A DNA stretch of 64,000 nt from Rhodobacteraceae bacterium EL53. Its GTDB lineage: Bacteria; Pseudomonadota; Alphaproteobacteria; Rhodobacterales; Rhodobacteraceae. The position numbers were made by a program, and so were the translations under genes. This document shows positions 8,946-16,145 of the stretch, piece after piece (the first letter of the stretch is position 1; each line of letters begins with the position of its first letter). A model generated the notes under the pieces. That model saw only the letters and a program-made list of their open reading frames with translations. It was not told the origin of the DNA and did not search any database. The stretch covers positions 223,239-287,238 of the forward strand of contig OMPR01000004.1 of the NCBI GenBank assembly GCA_900313015.1, given 5' to 3'.

Positions 8946-8973
8946 TAACTAGTTTTGTAGTTTAGTTAGGAGG
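8946..8973 (+). promoter_or_regulatory. candidate ArsR-type operator and ribosome site
   Basis: TAACTA (8946-8951) and TAGTTA (8963-8968) form an inverted repeat with an 11-base spacer, set against a strong AGGAGG ribosome site (8968-8973) seven bases from the ATG of the ArsR-family gene. AT-rich inverted repeats at this place are typical of self-repressing ArsR/SmtB regulators. Confidence 0.45.
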
Positions 8974-8979
8974 CCCATT

Positions 8980-9288
8980 ATGTGGGAAAAATCAGCAGCA
9001 GGATTCGCGGCGATGGGGTCTGAGGCCAGATTGATGGTTCTCAAGACGTTGATCCGCGCCGGCGAGGAAGGATTGACCGTTGGAGAGATCCAGACTCGTA
9101 CGGGAATCGCCCCGTCCACATTGGCGCATCATTTGAAATCCCTCGCTGGGGGCGGAGTGGTGACGCAGGAAAAGGTCGGTCGCAGCACGATCAACCGGGC
9201 TTGTTTTGGTGAATTGCGTGATCTGGCAGAATTCATTCTGAGTGAATGCTGTGCGGACGCCCCAAAGAAGGCAGCGAACGATGGCTGA
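8980..9288 (+). CDS. ArsR-family helix-turn-helix repressor
   Basis: A 102-residue winged-helix protein. The helix-turn-helix lies at about residues 30-65 (IQTRTGIAPSTLAHHLKSL) followed by a beta wing. Cysteines occur at RACFG and as an adjacent pair in SECCAD near the C-terminus, so metal or metalloid sensing is plausible, but the classic ELCVCDL ligand motif is absent. Its end overlaps the start of the permease gene by eight bases, so the pair is an operon and the protein probably controls that permease. A strong AGGAGG site precedes the ATG. Confidence 0.85.
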   Translation: MWEKSAAGFAAMGSEARLMVLKTLIRAGEEGLTVGEIQTRTGIAPSTLAHHLKSLAGGGVVTQEKVGRSTINRACFGELRDLAEFILSECCADAPKKAANDG

Positions 9289-10312
9289 TCTGACACAAAA
9301 CCCGTCGCGGGTGTGGCCTGCGATTTCTGGCGCGCTCAAAACCCCATGGGCGGTGATTGTTGCGCTGTTGCTGGCTGTCGGGATTTTGGATTCTGACAAC
9401 TTTCAGACAATCGTCACCTTCGCCATCAAGGCACTGGCGCACACGGGGCAGTACATTCTGTTTGCGGTGCTGTTGCTTGCCTATCTCAAGGCAACCGGGG
9501 CCGAGGTGTTGGTGGCGCGCGCTTTTGTTGGGCGCGAGACACGCATGATCTTTCTGGCGGCGTTGTTCGGTGGTTTGGCGCCGTTCTGTTCGTGCGAAGT
9601 CATTCCGTTCATTGCGGGCTTGTTGGCCTTGGGTGCGCCGCTGTCTGCGGTGATGGCATTCTGGCTGAGTTCGCCGTTGATTGATCCGCCGACCTTGTTG
9701 ATCACAGCAGGTGCGTTGGGATGGCCCTTTGCCATTGGGAAAGCGGTTGTTGCGGTTGCTTTGGGTCTGTTTGGCGGTTTTGCGATCAAAGCCCTGATGA
9801 CACGCGGGGCCTTTGCCCAGCCGTTGAAGGTCTACAAGCCTGCCGGGTGCTGTGGCGCCGGACCGAAACAGGACGAGAAACCCCTGTGGGCCTTTTGGCA
9901 GTCGCCCGAGCGTCGGGTGCGGTTTCGGGCCGAGTTTGTGCAGAACGGATTGTTCCTGCTGAAGTGGCTTGCGCTGGCTTATGTTCTGGAGGCGTTGTTG
10001 GTGTCTTATGTTCCGGCGGATCTGATTGCCCAAGTGGTTGGCGGCGAAGGTGTGTTGCCAATTGTCACGGCGGCCTTGGTTGGGATGCCGGCCTATCTGA
10101 ACTCTTACGTCGCGCCGCCGTTGTTGGCGGGCTTGATGGAGCAGGGCATGAGTGCGGGTGCCGCGATGGCCTTTATGGTTGGCGGTGCAGTCAGTTCGAT
10201 CCCGGCGATGGCCGCGGTCTGGTCCTTGGTCAAGCCGCAGGTGTTTGCGATGTATCTGGGGCTGGGGATCAGCGGGGCGATTGTCGCTGGCATTGTGTTC
10301 CAGATGGTCTGA
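9281..10312 (+). CDS. ArsP/SO_0444-type permease (PF03773), metal(loid) or organoarsenical efflux
   Basis: A 343-residue permease with about eight to ten membrane segments. The signature CSCEVIPF (C103, C105) sits in a membrane segment, as in PF03773 permeases, which include the methylarsenite exporter ArsP and copper/zinc-efflux-linked relatives. A further CC pair (AGCCGAG) lies in the central cytoplasmic loop. The ATG at 9281 overlaps the regulator gene; an upstream in-frame ATG at 9242 lies inside that gene and is unlikely. The pairing with an ArsR-type repressor supports a detoxification role. Substrate not determined from sequence. Confidence 0.85.
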   Translation: MADLTQNPSRVWPAISGALKTPWAVIVALLLAVGILDSDNFQTIVTFAIKALAHTGQYILFAVLLLAYLKATGAEVLVARAFVGRETRMIFLAALFGGLAPFCSCEVIPFIAGLLALGAPLSAVMAFWLSSPLIDPPTLLITAGALGWPFAIGKAVVAVALGLFGGFAIKALMTRGAFAQPLKVYKPAGCCGAGPKQDEKPLWAFWQSPERRVRFRAEFVQNGLFLLKWLALAYVLEALLVSYVPADLIAQVVGGEGVLPIVTAALVGMPAYLNSYVAPPLLAGLMEQGMSAGAAMAFMVGGAVSSIPAMAAVWSLVKPQVFAMYLGLGISGAIVAGIVFQMV

Positions 10313-10333
10313 TCGCCGAGATTGAAACAAGAA

Positions 10334-10363
10334 AACGCCCGGCGGCAGCGTCGGGCGTTTTTT
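10334..10363 (+). terminator. rho-independent terminator after the permease gene
   Basis: An 11-bp stem (AACGCCCGGCG with CGTCGGGCGTT, one wobble) with loop GCAG is followed by six T residues. It ends the ArsR/permease operon. Confidence 0.85.
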
Positions 10364-10388
10364 GTATTTGGGGTAGGAGGTGTGGGCG

Positions 10389-10781
10389 TTATTCGCCTGC
10401 GGTGCATTTGTTGGGCAGTTTCAGACGATAGCGCGCTTCGCCAGACGCCACATAGACCCGTTTTTCGACGCAGGCCTGGGTGGTGACGGTGCGTGCGATG
10501 TGTCCTTCGGTTGAGGTGATCGAGGTTGCGCCCCCTTCGGGGAGGCGGACCGAGATGATGATTCCGGTTTTGATATCGCCGTTGATTGGGGTGGCGGACA
10601 GGACCGGCAGGGTCAGGAACGCCTCGTGTTCGTGATCCTCGACCGAGGCGGACAGGTAGATCCCGGAGACAATGGCGATAAGCACGAGCACGCCAAGGAT
10701 GGCGATGCCGCGTGTCTGGAGAAAGGCATAGATCGTGACCGCGCGATGGGGGCCAAAGAGTTTGGACAGGATCGTAAGCAT
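10389..10781 (-). CDS. hypothetical single-pass membrane protein
   Basis: A 130-residue protein with one membrane segment at about residues 25-47 (GIAILGVLVLIAIVSGIYL) and a soluble C-terminal domain with two cysteines (TQACVEK and PNKCTAGE) that could form a disulfide outside the cytoplasm. GAGG lies six bases before the ATG. I recognise no family. It is divergent from the secreted protein gene at 10913 and convergent with the permease gene. Confidence 0.65.
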   Translation of the reverse strand: MLTILSKLFGPHRAVTIYAFLQTRGIAILGVLVLIAIVSGIYLSASVEDHEHEAFLTLPVLSATPINGDIKTGIIISVRLPEGGATSITSTEGHIARTVTTQACVEKRVYVASGEARYRLKLPNKCTAGE

Positions 10782-10912
10782 TGGGACCTCGTGGTTGTGC
10801 CATGTCCCTACGGTGCAATTGGATCAGCTGCAAGCGGGTTGGGGCTTGGTTCTGGTGGGGATTGCGCTACACAGATGGGGGACTTGGGTTTTGCCTTTTG
10901 GAGGGCTTCGGA

Positions 10913-11410
10913 ATGAAGAAACTGACCACATTGGCTTTGGCCGCCGCGTTGAGCGTGAGTGCGGGGCTGGCACAGGCACAAGAGCTGATCGACAAGGGGT
11001 TCGTGCATGGCTGGAACCTGATGGTGGATCCGGCGATGGGTAATGGCTGTCTGATCCAGACGGTGTATCAGGATCTGTCGCTGGTGCGTTTGGGCTATGA
11101 TGCGACCGGGAACCGGGGCTATTTCGTGGTGTTCAACAAGGCTTGGGGTGACATCAAACAGGGCGAAAACTATGCGATCCGGTTTGAGCTGGATGGCGAA
11201 AGCTTTGATGCCAATGCGACCGGCTTCAAGCAGGGCAAGGTGCCCGGGGCGATTGTGTTCTTCAAGGATCGGGAGTTTGTTCATGCGATTGCACAGCGCA
11301 AGGTGATGAAGATCTATGGCCAGACCGGACAAGAGGTGATGGCGATTGACCTGAAGGGCACGGCCAAAGCGTTGGAATATGCGCGGACCTGTCAGCAAGA
11401 ACAGGGCTAG
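10913..11410 (+). CDS. hypothetical secreted protein
   Basis: A 165-residue protein starting MKKLTTLALAAALSVSAGLAQAQ, a clear signal peptide with an AQA cleavage site. GGAGG lies before this ATG, so longer frames starting upstream are rejected. The mature part has two cysteines (NGCLIQ and ARTCQ) and alternating beta-like segments; the layout loosely resembles IalB-like periplasmic proteins, but I cannot assign it. Its end overlaps the phzF-like gene on the other strand by four bases. Confidence 0.75.
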   Translation: MKKLTTLALAAALSVSAGLAQAQELIDKGFVHGWNLMVDPAMGNGCLIQTVYQDLSLVRLGYDATGNRGYFVVFNKAWGDIKQGENYAIRFELDGESFDANATGFKQGKVPGAIVFFKDREFVHAIAQRKVMKIYGQTGQEVMAIDLKGTAKALEYARTCQQEQG

Positions 11411-12282
11411 GGTGCGATTAACGATCCGGTTCCGACAAAGGCGACCTTGCCCGCGACGGTGATGCGGGTGACGTCAGTGGGTGATCCATAGGCGGTGACG
11501 TGGAGCTGGCTGGGGCGGTTCATGAACTGGCCCTGTTTCAGGACAAAGCGGTGTCCGGCGGTGACCAAGCCGTGTTTCAGGGCATAGGCCCCGATCACCC
11601 CGGCGGCACTGCCGGTGGCGACGTCTTCGGCGCTGCCATCGTTTTCCCAATGCCGTCCTTCAAAAGTGGTCACATCAAAGAGATAGGCAAATTCGGCGCC
11701 GTGTGTTGCGAGCTGTTCTTGGAGATCGGGGATGGTGATCCGGGCCTCGGAAAGGCCCCCCGTCACCGGAATGACCAGATACCGCAGGCCGGTTGAGACT
11801 ACCTCGAGTGGGAGGGGTGACATCTGATCGGGGTGCAGATTGAAGGCGCGGGCAAAGGCGGGTTTGTCTGTATCGGGCAGGGGCGCTATGAAATCCGGGC
11901 GACCCTGATCCAATGTCCCGAGATAGCCAGCGCCCAGCAGTTCTGTTTCGACCAGAACACGACGGTCCCCCTGCAACACCAAGGGCCAGATCTGTGGCTG
12001 AGGATCGCCGGATTGGCGGTGCAGCGCGCAAGCAGCCCCGATCAGCGGATGACCGGCAAAGGGCAGTTCGGTGTTCTGGTCAAAGACACGGGCGTGATGG
12101 GATCCGTCCTTTTCCCACAGGAATATCGATTCGAAATGACGGAGTTCCTGCGTGATCACCTGCATCTGCGCGCCGTTCAGACCAGAGCTGTCTGGCACCA
12201 CGGCTAGGCTGTTGCCGCTGTAGGGATCGGATGCGAAGACGTCGCAATGGATGTAATCGAAATGTGCCACCGTGTGCGTCAT
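11407..12282 (-). CDS. PhzF-family isomerase/epimerase
   Basis: A 291-residue protein of the PhzF family (diaminopimelate-epimerase fold). It has the N-terminal signature DVFASDPYSGNSLAVV, the glutamate of the acid/base site in HFESIFL (near residue 51), the FAGHPLIGAA motif near residue 75, and the second-half motif GSAAGVIGAYALKHG. Length is normal for the family. PhzF relatives act on diverse small acids and this one has no pathway neighbours, so the substrate is unknown. Confidence 0.88.
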   Translation of the reverse strand: MTHTVAHFDYIHCDVFASDPYSGNSLAVVPDSSGLNGAQMQVITQELRHFESIFLWEKDGSHHARVFDQNTELPFAGHPLIGAACALHRQSGDPQPQIWPLVLQGDRRVLVETELLGAGYLGTLDQGRPDFIAPLPDTDKPAFARAFNLHPDQMSPLPLEVVSTGLRYLVIPVTGGLSEARITIPDLQEQLATHGAEFAYLFDVTTFEGRHWENDGSAEDVATGSAAGVIGAYALKHGLVTAGHRFVLKQGQFMNRPSQLHVTAYGSPTDVTRITVAGKVAFVGTGSLIAP

Positions 12283-12401
12283 GTCTGGCCTATCATGTGA
12301 TGTGTCAAAGCTGCTGCGATTCTATCGTGCAGGGGGGATGGTCACAACAGATTGGGCCAATGCCGTGGCGAGAGGAATGTGGGCGATACTTTAGCACCCA
12401 G

Positions 12402-12433
12402 CGCTCCTTCGCCCGGTTTCAGGCGAAGGAGCG
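12402..12433 (-). terminator. 12-bp perfect hairpin after the lipoprotein gene
   Basis: CGCTCCTTCGCC (12402-12413) and GGCGAAGGAGCG (12422-12433) form a perfect stem with an 8-base loop, 18 bases after the stop codon of the lipoprotein gene. There is no clear T-run on the minus strand, so termination is likely but not certain. Confidence 0.55.
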
Positions 12434-12450
12434 TGTGTTCACTGCGAGGG

Positions 12451-12825
12451 TTAGCCGACGACGTTATGGCCACGTCCACGAACACAGTTCTTCACGATGG
12501 ATTCGCGTTGCGCGTTCTTTTCAATGGCGCTGGAGGTGATCCCAGCCAGTGCGCCAACGGCAGCGGCTTCGCCCAGTTCGCTGCTGTTGCCATTCCACAG
12601 AACTGAAGATGCGGCGCCAACGCCTGCACCAATTGCAGCAGAGCTGGCGGTTTTGCCATCAACAGTTGCACCAGATGCGGCCAACGCCTGACATTCGGCA
12701 AGATCTTGTTGGTAGTTGGCCCCAACCGGGCCATCGATGACAGGCTGATAATTTGCCCCTGAATTTGCGCAGGCTGCGACACTGCACGCAAGGGCTAGAC
12801 CGGAAAACACTTTTAACGCACGCAT
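12451..12825 (-). CDS. glycine-rich outer-membrane-type lipoprotein
   Basis: A 124-residue lipoprotein precursor. The signal peptide ends in the lipobox V-A-A-C (C19), and the +2 residue is alanine, which would not retain it in the inner membrane. The middle is rich in Gly, Ala and Ser (about residues 60-95), a glycine-zipper-like pattern seen in SlyB/OmpA-linked envelope lipoproteins. Two further cysteines are present (LAECQAL and VKNCVRG). Exact role unknown. Confidence 0.75.
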   Translation of the reverse strand: MRALKVFSGLALACSVAACANSGANYQPVIDGPVGANYQQDLAECQALAASGATVDGKTASSAAIGAGVGAASSVLWNGNSSELGEAAAVGALAGITSSAIEKNAQRESIVKNCVRGRGHNVVG

Positions 12826-12956
12826 GGGGTGCTCCTTCGGAAAAAAGACTTGGAGACTCTATCCGAATTGGATCTGGTCTGCATGGGGAAAAGTGCAGGG
12901 TGATCCACCGTAAGCGGAACCATGCGAGGACTTAGTGGGCTCTCTTTGGCGGGAAC

Positions 12957-12989
12957 GTCTGCACCACCGTCTGCACCACCGTCTGCACC
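12957..12989. repeat. short tandem repeat, 12-bp unit
   Basis: GTCTGCACCACC occurs twice in tandem (12957-12968, 12969-12980), followed by a partial third copy GTCTGCACC to 12989. It is in the gap after the T2 ribonuclease gene. Probably slippage; no function is evident. Confidence 0.7.
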
Positions 12990-13027
12990 GTGGCACCGGT
13001 CCCGAAATTGGCGTGTCGTTGGGGGGA

Positions 13028-13657
13028 TTAGCGAATCGGATCAAAGATGGCGCTCTTCAGGCGGCAGTCCTGAATGGTATCGCGCCCACAGGGTACCGGA
13101 TCGAGGGTTTTTGACAGGCAGATACGGACCTCTTCGATATAGCCGTCGCGGCAGGTGACGGTGAGGGTATCCTTACTGAGCGTTGGATTGGCCTTGAGAA
13201 AGGCGTCTTCGATCAATGAGGCGGGCAGTTTCACAGGTTTGTCGAGCTTACGAAACACCGCGGGGCGGGTGACGCTGTCATAAGCGGTGCGCGCAAGGTC
13301 ATAGTAGCGCTGGGCAGACAGGCCCGAGCAGGTGCCGTGCTTTTTCCATTGGTGCCAAGCAAGACCTGCATTGCCTTGAATGTCCGTCATTTCCCGGCTC
13401 ATGCGGCGGGTTGGCGGGGCCTCGGCTGTGCGGCAGTACGCAGGCCAGCCACGATGGAATTGTGGCCAAAGCCCATGCAGGATCCAGCCGTAATCTTCGC
13501 GCGGATCGCATTGTTCTGACGCACGTGCATCCCCGGTGGTGGCACACCAGTTGGGCGACCAGCTGAGGGCCAGCACGTAATAGTCAAATTCCCCAGATTT
13601 TTCGCCATCGGCCAGTGCCGGAAGGGCGCTTAGCACCCAGAAAATGAACCAGCGCAT
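13028..13657 (-). CDS. ribonuclease T2 family protein
   Basis: A 209-residue secreted protein with a signal peptide ending near ALA-DG. Both active-site segments of RNase T2 are present: CAS1 as ILHGLWPQ (catalytic H61) and CAS2 as WHQWKKHGTC (H102, K106, H107). The glutamate that usually follows the first CAS2 histidine (HEW) is glutamine here (Q103), which could lower or alter activity. Cysteines are plentiful, as expected for this disulfide-stabilised periplasmic or exported enzyme. Family assignment is firm; catalytic competence is less sure. Confidence 0.88.
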   Translation of the reverse strand: MRWFIFWVLSALPALADGEKSGEFDYYVLALSWSPNWCATTGDARASEQCDPREDYGWILHGLWPQFHRGWPAYCRTAEAPPTRRMSREMTDIQGNAGLAWHQWKKHGTCSGLSAQRYYDLARTAYDSVTRPAVFRKLDKPVKLPASLIEDAFLKANPTLSKDTLTVTCRDGYIEEVRICLSKTLDPVPCGRDTIQDCRLKSAIFDPIR

Positions 13658-13785
13658 TCGCCTCTTCCCTTATTGTCTTGGCGCGACTATATAGAACTGA
13701 AGTTCCCCTACAATGGAAACTCGCTCTGATCGCAGGGCAGCCGGTTTCAGGCGACGGGGAAGATGTGTTTTAAGGAGATGAGCGC

Positions 13786-14556
13786 ATGGCAAAACCGTTG
13801 ATGGCCAAAGCAACCGCTGTGTGGCTGGTGGACAATACCACGATCAGCTTTAAGCAGATCGCGGATTTCGTTGGAATGCACGAGCTGGAAATTCAGGGCA
13901 TCGCTGATGGTGATGTGGCGACTGGCGTGAAAGGGTTCGACCCGATTGCAAACAACCAGCTGACTCAGGATGAGATCGACGCGGCACAGGGCAACCTGAT
14001 GCATAAGCTGAAGTTGAAGTTCAATCCGGCAGCTTCGGGCGAAGAAAAGCGTCGCGGTCCACGTTATACGCCGCTGTCCAAGCGTCAGGACCGTCCGGCC
14101 TCGATCCTGTGGTTGGTCAAGTTCCACCCGGAATTGAGCGACGGTCAGGTTAGCAAGCTGGTGGGCACCACCAAGCCAACCATTCAGGCGATCCGTGAGC
14201 GGACCCATTGGAACATTTCCAACATCCAGCCCATCGACCCGGTTGCGCTGGGCCTGTGTAAGCAGTCTGAGTTGGATCAGGCGGTTCAGAAGGCAGCCGC
14301 CAAGCGCGCAGCCGAAGGTGGCGTGATGAGCGATGACGAGCGTCGCAAGCTGGTATCCACTGAGCAGTCTCTGGAAATGGACGCTGAACCCAAGATCCCA
14401 TCGGCGATCGAAGGGCTTGAGACATTTACCCTGGGCAATACATCTGACGATGAGAAAGCCGACAAAGAAGACGTTCGCGATGCGGATAGCTTCTTTAACC
14501 TGCCAGCAGGTGGCGGTGATGACGAAGAAGATGACAGCGACGATCCACGGTTCTGA
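13786..14556 (+). CDS. trcR: cell-cycle transcriptional regulator TrcR (DUF1013)
   Basis: A 256-residue protein of the alphaproteobacterial DUF1013/TrcR family. It starts with the conserved MAKPLMAKATAVWLVDNT and contains two helix-turn-helix-like stretches, SFKQIADFVGMHELEIQGI near residue 25 and LSDGQVSKLVGTTKPTIQAI near residue 118. The last 50 residues are a very acidic tail ending in repeated D/E. A strong AAGGAG site lies nine bases before the ATG. TrcR was described in Caulobacter as a transcription regulator linked to RNA polymerase and the cell cycle; that role is taken from the family. Confidence 0.9.
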   Translation: MAKPLMAKATAVWLVDNTTISFKQIADFVGMHELEIQGIADGDVATGVKGFDPIANNQLTQDEIDAAQGNLMHKLKLKFNPAASGEEKRRGPRYTPLSKRQDRPASILWLVKFHPELSDGQVSKLVGTTKPTIQAIRERTHWNISNIQPIDPVALGLCKQSELDQAVQKAAAKRAAEGGVMSDDERRKLVSTEQSLEMDAEPKIPSAIEGLETFTLGNTSDDEKADKEDVRDADSFFNLPAGGGDDEEDDSDDPRF

Positions 14557-14583
14557 TCTGACATCGTTTCAACGTGTATTAAG

Positions 14584-14608
14584 ACCCGGCCTTGTGCCGG
14601 GTTTTTTT
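14584..14608 (+). terminator. rho-independent terminator after trcR
   Basis: ACCCGGC and GCCGGGT form a 7-bp perfect stem with loop CTTGT, followed by seven T residues. Confidence 0.88.
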
Positions 14609-14730
14609 GTGTCTGGGAGCAGAGGGTTTGGTGGGGCGGCGGGTCTGATGTCAGCGTAATTGGCAGGTTTGGCGTGCCCGCCGCTGTGTTATCGCGGTGT
14701 GTTCTTGCAAATGGAGTTGGGCGCGCGGTG

Positions 14731-15330
14731 TCAGATGTCTTTGCGGGCCTGCAGTGCAGCGGTGATGGTCCCTTCGTCGAGGTAATCGAGTTCGCCCCCG
14801 ATTGGGACGCCTTGGGCCAGGGATGTCAGCCGGATGTTGCCGTGCAATTGATCAGCGATGTAGTGGGCCGTTGTTTGGCCGTCGATCGTTGCATTGAGGG
14901 CGAGGATGACTTCGGTTATGTTTTCGGCCGCAACCCGATCCACCAAGCGGGGAATGCGCAATTCATCCGGTCCGATGGCGTCAAGCGCAGACAGGGTGCC
15001 GCCCAGAACGTGGTAGCGCCCTTTGAACACGCCGGTGCGTTCCATGGCCCAGAGGTCTGATACATCTTCGACAACACAGATTTCGCCGGTGGCGCGTTTG
15101 TTCGAGGTGCAGATGTCGCAGACATCGGAGGTGCTGATGTTGCCGCAATTCAGGCATTCACGCGCGGTTTCGGCGACCGTTTGCAGGGTATCTGCCAGCG
15201 GGGTGAGCAGCAACGCCCGTTTGCGGATCAGGTGCAGGACCGCACGCCGGGCTGAGCGGGGACCAAGCCCGGGCAGTTTTGCCATCAGCTCGATCAGAGC
15301 GTCGATGTCAGTGAGGTTTCGGTCCGTCAT
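14731..15330 (-). CDS. recR: recombination protein RecR
   Basis: A 199-residue RecR. It has the N-terminal helix-hairpin-helix ([16 protein letters not shown]), a zinc site of C59, C62, C71 and C74, and a TOPRIM domain from about residue 84 ([17 protein letters not shown]). It acts with RecO/RecF in gap repair. The ATG at 15330 gives the conserved start; the frame extends further upstream without support. It follows ybaB in the dnaX-ybaB-recR order found in many bacteria, but about 260 bases separate them here. Confidence 0.95.
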   Translation of the reverse strand: MTDRNLTDIDALIELMAKLPGLGPRSARRAVLHLIRKRALLLTPLADTLQTVAETARECLNCGNISTSDVCDICTSNKRATGEICVVEDVSDLWAMERTGVFKGRYHVLGGTLSALDAIGPDELRIPRLVDRVAAENITEVILALNATIDGQTTAHYIADQLHGNIRLTSLAQGVPIGGELDYLDEGTITAALQARKDI

Positions 15331-15542
15331 GCGCTGCGGTGGCCTTTTGCTGGATGTGGGATATTGGCTGTGTTCGGCCATGAAACGCAAGCCATGTTGG
15401 GGTGTGTGTTCCGGTTTTGTTTTGAGGTGTGTCCGGGGGGCTGTTGTGTCATCCCCACGTTTTGCCGCTGTGCCGCGAGGATAGGATCGGGCGGGGACAG
15501 AGCGTATTTATCTACCTCAATGCGGAATGCGCATCAAAGCAT

Positions 15543-15580
15543 GCAGGCCCGGCTGCTTATTTTTGCGGGGCCGGGCCTGC
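15543..15580 (-). terminator. GC-rich hairpin after ybaB
   Basis: GCAGGCCCGGC (15543-15553) and GCCGGGCCTGC (15570-15580) form a perfect 11-bp stem with a 16-base loop, starting eight bases past the ybaB stop. There is no T-run, so it may be a weak terminator or an RNA end-protecting stem between ybaB and recR. Confidence 0.5.
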
Positions 15581-15588
15581 GCGTGTGA

Positions 15589-15933
15589 TTAGAACGGCAG
15601 TTTGATGTCTTTGGGCAGGCCCATGCTTTCGGTGAGGCTGGCCATTTCATCCTGCGCTTTTTGGGCGGCTTTGACCTGTGCATCTTTGATGGCCGCAAGG
15701 ATCAGGTCTTCGACCACTTCCTTGTCATCGCCATTGAAGATCGACGGGTCGATGTCCAGTCCCTTGAGGTCGCCCTTGGCTGAGGCGGTGGCTTTGACCA
15801 GACCCGCGCCGGATTCACCGGTGACGAGGACGTTGTTCAGCTCCTCTTGCATCTGAGCCATCTTGGTTTGCAGTTCTTGTGCGGATTTCATCATCTTGGC
15901 CATATCGCCAAGGCCGCCGAGTCCTTTAAGCAT
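15589..15933 (-). CDS. ybaB: YbaB/EbfC nucleoid-associated protein
   Basis: A 114-residue small DNA-binding protein. It opens MLKGLGGLGDMAKMMKSAQE, with the long amphipathic helix of the family, followed by a glycine-containing middle and the C-terminal segment LTESMGLP. AGGAG lies nine bases upstream of the chosen ATG at 15933; a longer frame upstream lacks support. It is a dimeric nucleoid protein in the family. It lies between dnaX and recR. Confidence 0.93.
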   Translation of the reverse strand: MLKGLGGLGDMAKMMKSAQELQTKMAQMQEELNNVLVTGESGAGLVKATASAKGDLKGLDIDPSIFNGDDKEVVEDLILAAIKDAQVKAAQKAQDEMASLTESMGLPKDIKLPF

Positions 15934-16145
15934 GTCGTGTCTCCTGAAATGAGGGTTGTCGCTTAGATACGGCCCAAAGCGGGTTGAAACAAGGGGCCAC
16001 ACATGCGGTGCGCTTAAGGGGCGCTGGTGTTTGAAGTCGTGGGCGGGATGAGTGCCCTAACGGTGGGCAATTACGGTCTGTTAGGGCCACGCAAAGAGGG
16101 CCAACAGGGTTAGGTCAAAGAAGACAGCCCATCTTGGGACTTGGG

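Noticed and set aside
9233..10330. Open frame of 365 codons antisense to the ArsP-type permease
   Set aside because: Low-complexity Arg/Gln/Pro composition; the permease has clear family motifs.
12957..12989. Tandem repeat considered as a CRISPR fragment
   Set aside because: Units are directly adjacent, only 12 bp, with no spacers and no cas genes.
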